7,493 nt of DNA, from contig JASLVT010000054.1 of the NCBI GenBank assembly GCA_030741175.1, forward strand, positions 1-7,493. Direction: 5' to 3'. The notes below the pieces were generated by a model that saw only the letters and a program-made list of their open reading frames with translations, did no database searches and was not told the origin of the DNA. A program made the translations under genes and the position numbers. This document shows, piece after piece, positions 1 through 5,152 of the stretch. The DNA comes from Porticoccaceae bacterium (GTDB lineage: Bacteria > Pseudomonadota > Gammaproteobacteria > Pseudomonadales > Porticoccaceae). Positions within the stretch are counted from its first letter, which is position 1. Each line of letters opens with the position of its first letter.

Positions 1-261
1 ATGACAGTGGCAGCAGCGATGGGCTTGATTGTTGGTGCTATTTACTCGCTTATTTTGATGCAGAGATCTTTTCATGGGGAGTTTAATACCAAACTCAAAG
101 GCCATAGTTTGGTGGATTTTGCCGGTCGTGAAATGCTGACAATGGCGGTGATGATGGCGGCGCTCATTGGCTTGGGGTTATATCCTCAACCGGTTTTGGA
201 TATAGCTCAGCCAGTATTGCATAGTCTGCTTGAACTCACTGCAGTGGAGGTAACGCCATGA
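1..261 (+). CDS. nuoM: NADH-quinone oxidoreductase subunit M, C-terminal end (5' partial)
   Basis: This is the last 86 residues of NuoM, an antiporter-like membrane subunit of complex I that takes part in proton pumping across the cytoplasmic membrane. The ATG at base 1 is most likely an internal methionine codon, since NuoM is normally about 500 residues and the rest lies outside the window. Two hydrophobic segments are visible, at about residues 1-20 and 45-66, matching the last two helices of the family. The segment YSLILMQRSFHGE and the closing GLYPQPVLD motif are typical of NuoM C-termini. Its TGA stop overlaps the ATG of nuoN (ATGA), which points to translational coupling within a nuo operon. 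The identification is firm because of the motifs and because nuoN follows directly. Confidence 0.95.
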   Translation: MTVAAAMGLIVGAIYSLILMQRSFHGEFNTKLKGHSLVDFAGREMLTMAVMMAALIGLGLYPQPVLDIAQPVLHSLLELTAVEVTP

Positions 262-1703
262 ATTTGAGTGAAATAATGGCTTTGATGCCAATTTTGACAT
301 TGTCACTCACAGCCTTTGTGCTTATGGTTCAGGCGTCTATCAAGCGTGATCAGAATGTCGCTTGGTGGATCACCGCCGCAGGTTTTTTACTCAGTATTTG
401 GGCCGCTGGCTATGCTCGTCAATTTAACCAGTCGGTGACGGTGTTACTAGAGGTAGACGACTGGGGTTTATTTTTCACCACATTGATCTTATTTTCGTCT
501 CTGGTGAGTTTGATTTTATCGCGAGATACATTTGCACCTGAGGCTGAACGCAAAGAAGAATACTATCTATTGCTAGTACTCTCTGTATTGGGGGCTGTGG
601 TGTTAGTTCAGTCCAGTCATATGGTGTCCTTGTTATTGGGTATGGAGCTTATGGGTGTTGCTCTCTATGCCATGATTGGATTTCCGGAGAAGGGAGAATT
701 ACCTCTTGAGGCGGCGATAAAATATTTAGTGCTATCTGCTTGTGCCTCGGCTATGTTGTTGTTTGGTTTTGCCCTAGTCTACGCTGCTACTGGTGATTTG
801 ACCTATGCTGGTATAGGTGTTGTAGCTGGCACTGCCTATGCTCAGGAGCCACTGGTTATGATGGCGGGTAGTGCCATGATCCTGGCAGGTTTAGGGTTTA
901 AACTGTCGGTGGTGCCTTTTCATATGTGGACCCCTGATGTCTATCAGGGCGCGCCAACGCCAGTGACCGTCTTTCTCGCAACTGTATCTAAGGGCGCTGT
1001 CTTTGTAGCGCTGAGTCGGTTTTATCTCACAGCAGAACTCTATCAGTACAGTACATTGATTTTTGCGCTGTCGATAGTGGCGGCAGCATCGATGCTTTTC
1101 GGCAACTGGTTAGCGCTTCAGCAGGATAATATCAAACGTCTACTTGCCTATTCATCAATCGCACATTTCGGCTATTTATTATTGGCTCTGATTGCTATGT
1201 CATATGCACAGACTAGGGTCGAGTCACAATTGATTAGTGAGTCTGTCACTTTTTATTTAACCGCTTACATACTAACAACATTAGCTGCCTTTGCTGTAGT
1301 CGCACATCTCTCTGATGCTGATGAGGACGCATTGTCTATCGGTGCCTTTGAAGGGCTGTTCTGGCGTCAGCCACTGCAGGCCTGTGGACTATCAGTCGCT
1401 TTGTTATCTTTTGCGGGAATACCGCTGACCGCAGGATTTATAGGTAAATTTTATCTTATCAATGTAGCGATTCAGGGCCAGTTGTGGATGCTGATGCTAA
1501 CGTTGATTCTTGGTAGTGCCATTGGCATCTATTATTACCTACGTTTTATTTTTGCTATGAGTAAGACGTTGCCTGTGTCTATCAACAACAGGTTATCTTC
1601 GAAAATGGGTGCTCAGGATGTGCTTATTTTGTTGTTATTAATATTGGTGATTGTGCTAGGTAGTTGGCCGCAACCCTTTATTGAGTTTGCCGGTCGCTTG
1701 TAA
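258..1703 (+). CDS. nuoN: NADH-quinone oxidoreductase subunit N
   Basis: This is complete NuoN (481 residues, close to the usual ~485), an antiporter-like subunit of the membrane arm of respiratory complex I. It helps pump protons as NADH electrons pass to quinone. The protein is hydrophobic throughout, consistent with about 14 membrane helices. Charged residues expected in the proton channel are present: E130 in LLGMELMG, K155 in EAAIKYL, K215 in GFKLSVVPFH, K245 in VSKGAVF and K397 in IGKFYL. They line up in order with the E. coli residues E133, K158, K217, K247 and K395 as I recall them. The PFHMWTPDVYQGAPTPV signature lies at about 220-236. A strong GGAGGT (246-251) sits 6 bases before the ATG, inside the end of nuoM. 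No truncation or missing key residue is visible. Confidence 0.98.
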   Translation: MNLSEIMALMPILTLSLTAFVLMVQASIKRDQNVAWWITAAGFLLSIWAAGYARQFNQSVTVLLEVDDWGLFFTTLILFSSLVSLILSRDTFAPEAERKEEYYLLLVLSVLGAVVLVQSSHMVSLLLGMELMGVALYAMIGFPEKGELPLEAAIKYLVLSACASAMLLFGFALVYAATGDLTYAGIGVVAGTAYAQEPLVMMAGSAMILAGLGFKLSVVPFHMWTPDVYQGAPTPVTVFLATVSKGAVFVALSRFYLTAELYQYSTLIFALSIVAAASMLFGNWLALQQDNIKRLLAYSSIAHFGYLLLALIAMSYAQTRVESQLISESVTFYLTAYILTTLAAFAVVAHLSDADEDALSIGAFEGLFWRQPLQACGLSVALLSFAGIPLTAGFIGKFYLINVAIQGQLWMLMLTLILGSAIGIYYYLRFIFAMSKTLPVSINNRLSSKMGAQDVLILLLLILVIVLGSWPQPFIEFAGRL

Positions 1704-1713
1704 ACCCCACAGT

Positions 1714-1718
1714 GGAGG
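1714..1718 (+). promoter_or_regulatory. Ribosome binding site fixing the CBS gene start
   Basis: GGAGG at 1714-1718 lies 5 bases before the ATG at 1724-1726, an ideal Shine-Dalgarno spacing. This favours the ATG at 1724 over the in-frame GTG at 1712, which overlaps the same motif and would have no site of its own. Confidence 0.75.
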
Positions 1719-1723
1719 AAGCT

Positions 1724-2143
1724 ATGTTACGTTCTGTCGATTTAAGTGATTATATGCTGCATGACCCCGTGAGAGTATCTGCCGAAGCCGACATGTTCAC
1801 TGCGATTAGGTTGATTATTGATCATCGAGTATCGGGTGTCTGTGTTGTTGATCAGCAAGATATATTGGTGGGAGTTCTATCTGAGATGGATTGTCTCAAA
1901 GGTATATTGGCGGCCACCTACAATGATAATGGCGATGTTGGTAAGGTGAGAGAATATATGACAGCGGATGTGGATTTCTGTGATATCCATGCTGATCTGG
2001 TAGATGTAGCGGACGATATGTTGAAAAAAGGCCACCGGCGTCGTCCCGTACTAGATCATGGTCGACTGGTGGGGCAGATTACTTGTCGTCAGTTATTGCG
2101 TGTCGTTAGTGAATTTAATCAGAATGAAGTCGCCGCTCATTAG
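1724..2143 (+). CDS. Two-CBS-domain protein following nuoN
   Basis: This is a small soluble protein of 139 residues made of a tandem pair of CBS motifs (a Bateman module) and almost nothing else. CBS1 spans about 7-60, with DPVRVSAEADMFTAIRLI, then VSGVCVVDQQ and ILVGVLSEMD. CBS2 spans about 75-130, with VREYMTADV and RRRPVLDHGRLVGQITCRQLL. Such pairs commonly bind adenine nucleotides (AMP, ATP, NAD and similar) and act as sensors; the ligand cannot be read from this sequence. There is no membrane segment, catalytic domain or DNA-binding domain. The gene starts 20 bp after the nuoN stop with a good ribosome site and no visible terminator between, so it is probably the last gene of the nuo transcript. 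A link to complex I or cell energy state is inference from position only. Its TAG stop directly abuts the stop codon of the convergent kinase gene. Confidence 0.85.
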   Translation: MLRSVDLSDYMLHDPVRVSAEADMFTAIRLIIDHRVSGVCVVDQQDILVGVLSEMDCLKGILAATYNDNGDVGKVREYMTADVDFCDIHADLVDVADDMLKKGHRRRPVLDHGRLVGQITCRQLLRVVSEFNQNEVAAH

Positions 2144-3088
2144 CTATTGCTGAATATTGGGCCCAGTCCGATGGGCGATTATATTGCGTTGCCGATCCAG
2201 TTGATAAAGATGCTGTGCTCGGGCTGGCATCTCTCGCAGTGAATGCTCGGTAATCCTCTGAAAGTATTGAATAAATTCCCTTATCTGCTGTGCAGACATA
2301 AGCCCCGATTTAGTTGAATTCTCGGTTGTTTTTAGGCGCTCCATTAGTTTGGTTTCCTGCTCCAGTCGCCAGTTGTATACCGCATCAAATGAAGGTGCTT
2401 GTAGCATTATCAATTGATCGACCATAGCAAATAACTGTTGGTAATTTCCGGCCAGTGATTGGTTGATGTACTGGCGCCAATGACCATGGGGATCCTCCAT
2501 TGATTCCAGCGTATTAATCGGTTGTTGCAGTTCAGATTCAGACTGAGGCTTAGCGCCCCAACACCAACCCTCAATTACAATTAGGTCCACCGGGCCATGA
2601 TGGATCTCCACTTTATCGCCACTGACTCTATCATCCGCGGCTTTATCAAACCTTGGTATTGCCGTATCCGCACCAGCTTTTAGACCATCTATTGTATTTA
2701 TAAATAGATCGATATCATGAGTTCCCGGCACCCCGCGTGTCGCCAACAGAGGATGTACAGTATCGGCTAGTGCTAAACGTTCAGCTTTAGTTAAGTAAAA
2801 GTCATCCATGGATAACGCAACAGTAGAGACAGCATGGCGATCTGTGATCATAGTGCATAGGTAATCTGCTAAAGTAGATTTGCCGGATCCCTGACTGCCA
2901 TTAATCCCCATTATTTGTGTGCTGGTATCGACGGCGTATCGATCAGCAAATTGCTGCAATAAAGGCTCAAACCATCGTTGGGCACTTTGCAGATAGGCCT
3001 GAGGTAACTTGTTGCGGTTAATAAAGTCTTGTACTGCCACTGGTGTTTGATCTGTTGAGATGATTGCGGGAAAGTTTAAGACTAGCAC
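2144..3088 (-). CDS. D-glycerate 3-kinase family P-loop kinase
   Basis: This 314-residue cytoplasmic kinase is related to plant glycerate 3-kinase, yeast Tda10 and E. coli YggC. Glycerate kinases of this class convert D-glycerate and ATP to 3-phosphoglycerate. Walker A is GSQGSGKST at 64-72. SMDDFYLT (93-100) follows, then RGVPGTHD (118-125), PRFDKA (145-150) and VIEGWCWGAKP (171-181). All of these match family blocks I recall from the plant enzyme (DDFYLT, G-SHD, PR-DKS, EGW--G). A C-terminal block with YNWRLEQE (238-245) and a closing RNI is also typical. The start is a GTG at 3088-3086 supported by GGGAG six bases upstream. The protein reads in the same direction as fhs, 142 bp downstream of it, so the two may share a transcript and both serve C1/serine/glycerate flux. 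Related nucleoside or pantothenate kinases are the main alternative; the substrate is inferred from motifs, not shown. Confidence 0.85.
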   Translation of the reverse strand: MLVLNFPAIISTDQTPVAVQDFINRNKLPQAYLQSAQRWFEPLLQQFADRYAVDTSTQIMGINGSQGSGKSTLADYLCTMITDRHAVSTVALSMDDFYLTKAERLALADTVHPLLATRGVPGTHDIDLFINTIDGLKAGADTAIPRFDKAADDRVSGDKVEIHHGPVDLIVIEGWCWGAKPQSESELQQPINTLESMEDPHGHWRQYINQSLAGNYQQLFAMVDQLIMLQAPSFDAVYNWRLEQETKLMERLKTTENSTKSGLMSAQQIREFIQYFQRITEHSLREMPARAQHLYQLDRQRNIIAHRTGPNIQQ

Positions 3089-3094
3089 AAACTA

Positions 3095-3099
3095 CTCCC
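3095..3099 (-). promoter_or_regulatory. Ribosome binding site supporting the GTG start of the glycerate kinase
   Basis: On the minus strand GGGAG (3099 to 3095) precedes the GTG at 3088-3086 with a 6-base spacer. No in-frame ATG occurs near the N-terminus before the conserved blocks, so this site is the main reason to accept the rarer GTG start. Confidence 0.65.
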
Positions 3100-3143
3100 G
3101 AGACAAAAATTCTTTGCTATGAATACAGCTGAGCATGGCTAGT

Positions 3144-3179
3144 ATGACTGAGGCTGGGCTGTTTTGAGGCTGGAGTCAT
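3144..3179. repeat. Direct repeat TGAGGCTGG x2 within an ATGACT/AGTCAT inverted repeat
   Basis: TGAGGCTGG occurs at 3149-3157 and again, identical, at 3165-3173, a period of 16 bp. The pair is bracketed by ATGACT (3144-3149) and its reverse complement AGTCAT (3174-3179). This lies in the fhs-kinase spacer. It could be a protein-binding site, a weak RNA hairpin in the read-through transcript, or chance. No regulator is implied by the sequence. Confidence 0.35.
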
Positions 3180-3230
3180 CACCCTGTCTGGTAAAGTTTT
3201 GGTAGAGGCGGAGATTGACCTGTCATTGAT

Positions 3231-4898
3231 TTAGAACAGCCCGGCCACCTGACCTTTTTCATCGATGGCAATACTGTTTGCCGCTGGCACTCTGGGTAAT
3301 CCCGGCATGGTCATAATATCGCCGCAGACAATTACAATAAAACCTGCGCCGGCGCTGAGTCGCACTTCGCGTATTGCGACCACATGTGCTGAGGGCGCGC
3401 CTTTGAGATTGGGATCAGTTGAAAAACTGTATTGAGTCTTGGCGATACAGACTGGTAAGTGACCATAACCACCATCCTGTAAATTACGGATTTGATCGCG
3501 AATTTTTTGATCGGCGATAATGTCATCGGCACGATATAGTCTTGTTGCTACGGTTTTAATCTTATCCCAAATGGGCATATCGTCTGGATACAATGGTGCA
3601 AAGCTTGCCGCGCCACTGTCGGCGATAGATGCAATTTCCGCAGCCAGTTCCTCTGCGCCAGCTCCACCATCTGCCCAATGGGTACAGTCGATAGCCTTGA
3701 CACCGTTCGCGGCAGCAACCTGTTTGATTAGAGCGATTTCAGCATCGGTATCTGAGGTAAAGCGGTTGATACCTACCACTACAGGAACACCAAAAGATTT
3801 CACATTTTCAATATGCCTTACCAGATTGCAGCATCCATCTTGTAATGCATCGAGATTCTCTTTATCCAAATCGTCTTTAGTCACACCGCCGTGCATTTTT
3901 AGCGCTCGGGTTGTTGCAACAATCACCGATGCATCTGGCGCCAAACCGGCAGCACGGCACTTGATATCAAAAAACTTTTCTGCCCCCAAATCGGCGCCAA
4001 ATCCGGCTTCCGTTACCACGTAATCAGCCATTTTTAGACCAGCTTTGGTCGCGATTACTGAGTTACAGCCATGGGCAATATTGGCAAATGGACCACCGTG
4101 GATAATCGCTGGATTGTTTTCCAGTGTTTGCACTAAATTGGGTGCCAGAGCGTCCTTGAGTAGAACAGACATAGCGCCTGTGCCAAGTATGTCACTGGCA
4201 TGAATAGGCCTGTGGTCTCTGGTATAGCCAACCACAATTTTATCTAACCGGGCTTTTAAATCGTCTAGGTCGGTGGCCAGACAAAATATTGCCATCACCT
4301 CAGAGGCCACCGTAATATCATAGCCTTCCTGTCGTGGGAATCCATTGCCGGGGCCGCCAAGCCCACAGTTGATGCTGCGCAGGGCGCGATCATTCATATC
4401 GGCAACGCGTTTCCATGTAATCCGTCGAGCATCGATTTCTAGCTTATTGCCCCAGTGAATATGATTGTCTATCAGTGCGGATAGCAGATTATGGGCGGCA
4501 CCAATAGCATGGAAGTCGCCGGTAAAGTGGAGATTGATATCTTCCATCGGTACTACCTGTGCATAGCCACCACCTGCGGCACCACCTTTCATACCGAAGC
4601 AGGGTCCAAGGCTCGGCTCGCGCAGACACACCAACGCTTTTTTACCGATCCGATTAAGGCCATCGGTCAGGCCTACTGATGTAGTGGTCTTGCCTTCACC
4701 CGCAGGTGTTGGCGTGATAGCGGTTACCAGAATCAGCTTGCCGTCTGGTTGATCCTTCAACGAAGCAATGTGCTCCGGATCTATTTTTGCTTTTGTTCTG
4801 CCGTAGGGGATTATCGCTGACTCAGGAATATTAAGCCTGCTGGCAATGTCACCAATCGGTTGAGTTTGTGCCAATCGGGCAATATCAATATCACTCAT
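3231..4898 (-). CDS. fhs: Formate--tetrahydrofolate ligase
   Basis: This is complete 10-formyl-THF synthetase (555 residues, normal length). It joins formate and tetrahydrofolate using ATP, and can run in reverse to make ATP from 10-formyl-THF. The ATP/formyl-phosphate loop [10 protein letters not shown] is at 64-73 and the family signature [11 protein letters not shown] at 102-112. Also conserved are [10 protein letters not shown] (268-277), [14 protein letters not shown] (296-309), [12 protein letters not shown] (327-338) and the C-terminal [10 protein letters not shown] (531-540). F380 and W408 sit where the folate-stacking Phe384 and Trp412 of the Moorella enzyme would fall, as I recall. 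The ATG at 4898 has GGAG eight bases upstream (4910-4907). The gene is divergent from the dimethylglycine dehydrogenase-like gene and upstream of the glycerate kinase, consistent with handling C1 units released by amine demethylation. No defect is visible. Confidence 0.98.
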   Translation of the reverse strand: MSDIDIARLAQTQPIGDIASRLNIPESAIIPYGRTKAKIDPEHIASLKDQPDGKLILVTAITPTPAGEGKTTTSVGLTDGLNRIGKKALVCLREPSLGPCFGMKGGAAGGGYAQVVPMEDINLHFTGDFHAIGAAHNLLSALIDNHIHWGNKLEIDARRITWKRVADMNDRALRSINCGLGGPGNGFPRQEGYDITVASEVMAIFCLATDLDDLKARLDKIVVGYTRDHRPIHASDILGTGAMSVLLKDALAPNLVQTLENNPAIIHGGPFANIAHGCNSVIATKAGLKMADYVVTEAGFGADLGAEKFFDIKCRAAGLAPDASVIVATTRALKMHGGVTKDDLDKENLDALQDGCCNLVRHIENVKSFGVPVVVGINRFTSDTDAEIALIKQVAAANGVKAIDCTHWADGGAGAEELAAEIASIADSGAASFAPLYPDDMPIWDKIKTVATRLYRADDIIADQKIRDQIRNLQDGGYGHLPVCIAKTQYSFSTDPNLKGAPSAHVVAIREVRLSAGAGFIVIVCGDIMTMPGLPRVPAANSIAIDEKGQVAGLF

Positions 4899-5017
4899 AG
4901 ATCATACTCCACAAAGGCCAATGACAGAGAGTATCTATCAGAGACTTAGTCAGGACGTTCTTTTGTTTTCGCCATCTTCCCTGTCTACTTGTATTGATGT
5001 ATTTCTACAACCGTCCA

Positions 5018-5038
5018 CCGTTGTCTTAAAAACGACGG
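5018..5038. promoter_or_regulatory. Short inverted repeat A with alternative pairing
   Basis: CCGTTG (5018-5023) can pair with CGACGG (5033-5038), with one G-U in RNA, across a 9-base loop. GACGG (5034-5038) can instead pair perfectly with CCGTC at 5011-5015, so the two pairings exclude each other. The element abuts inverted repeat B. Function unknown. Confidence 0.35.
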
Positions 5039-5061
5039 CAGGCCATACATAATGTGGCCTG
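5039..5061. promoter_or_regulatory. Perfect inverted repeat B (CAGGCCA / TGGCCTG)
   Basis: CAGGCCA (5039-5045) and TGGCCTG (5055-5061) are exact reverse complements separated by 9 bases, which themselves hold most of an ACATAATGT dyad (5047-5055). This could be a dyad operator for either divergent gene or an RNA hairpin. It is not a terminator for a plus-strand gene, because no T-run follows and no gene ends here. Confidence 0.5.
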
Positions 5062-5089
5062 TAGGCATGACGCTATGCGGTACATTGCG

Positions 5090-5145
5090 GTCGTAATTAG
5101 GTGCTGTTTAGCATTTATTGAGGGTTAAACTGCAGAAATTACGGT
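5090..5145 (+). promoter_or_regulatory. Long imperfect stem-loop upstream of the dehydrogenase start
   Basis: Bases 5090-5098 pair with 5145-5137 (nine pairs, two of them G-U). After a small internal loop, 5102-5104 pair with 5134-5132. After one T-T mismatch, 5106-5112 pair with 5130-5124 (seven pairs, one G-U). That leaves an 11-base loop at 5113-5123. The structure ends only 7 bases before the ATG at 5153 and 13 before the ATG at 5159, so if transcribed it would lie in the leader right at the ribosome site. It could instead be a DNA dyad. Found by hand pairing only. Confidence 0.4.
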
Positions 5146-5152
5146 ATGAGAT

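Larger units (their letters stand above)
3089..3230. other. Spacer between fhs and the glycerate kinase
   Basis: This is 142 bp between two genes of the same (minus) orientation. I find no convincing intrinsic terminator: the only T-run on the minus strand (TTTTT near 3109) is preceded by a stem of about five pairs with a G-U. Nor do I see a good sigma-70 promoter. Read-through from fhs to the kinase therefore looks possible. The spacer contains a 9-bp direct repeat inside a 6-bp inverted repeat, listed separately. Confidence 0.5.
4899..5152. other. Divergent intergenic control region between fhs and the dehydrogenase
   Basis: This is about 254 bp containing the 5' regions of both divergent genes. 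It holds no convincing ORF. It contains two abutting short inverted repeats (5018-5061), a 10-bp-period direct repeat (5076-5091) and a long imperfect stem-loop next to the dehydrogenase start (5090-5145). Promoters must lie here, but none is strong. The best plus-strand candidate is TTGCGG (5085-5090), an 18-bp spacer and TAGCAT (5109-5114). I could not pick one for fhs. The region does not resemble the glycine, SAM or THF riboswitch cores as I know them. Confidence 0.6.

Noticed and set aside
1712..1723. GTG start for the CBS protein giving four extra residues
   Set aside because: The GTG overlaps the GGAGG that serves the ATG at 1724, and it has no ribosome site of its own.
2158..2165. Palindrome TGGGCCCA near the convergent stops, considered as a terminator
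   Set aside because: It is a loopless 8-bp palindrome within the kinase coding sequence and has no T-run on either side.
3106..3134. Possible intrinsic terminator after fhs on the minus strand
   Set aside because: The stem is only about five pairs with a G-U and is separated by several bases from a short T-run, too weak to call.
3117..3226. Two tiny minus-strand ORFs (15 and 20 codons) tiled with a TGATG overlap between fhs and the kinase
   Set aside because: Neither has a Shine-Dalgarno site or any recognisable protein feature, and ORFs this short are expected by chance in a 142-bp gap.
3520..4023. 167-codon plus-strand ORF inside fhs
   Set aside because: It is antisense to strongly conserved fhs coding sequence, and its composition is that of a shadow frame with no family motif.
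4943..4951. GACT-T-AGTC short palindrome upstream of fhs
   Set aside because: Four-base arms are expected often by chance, and nothing links it to a promoter element.
5146..5148. ATG at 5146 as the dehydrogenase start
   Set aside because: It is in a different frame from the flavoprotein and gives an unrelated translation.
4899..5152. Known riboswitch (glycine, SAM or THF class) in the divergent region
   Set aside because: I do not see the conserved core motifs of these classes on either strand, although hairpins are present.
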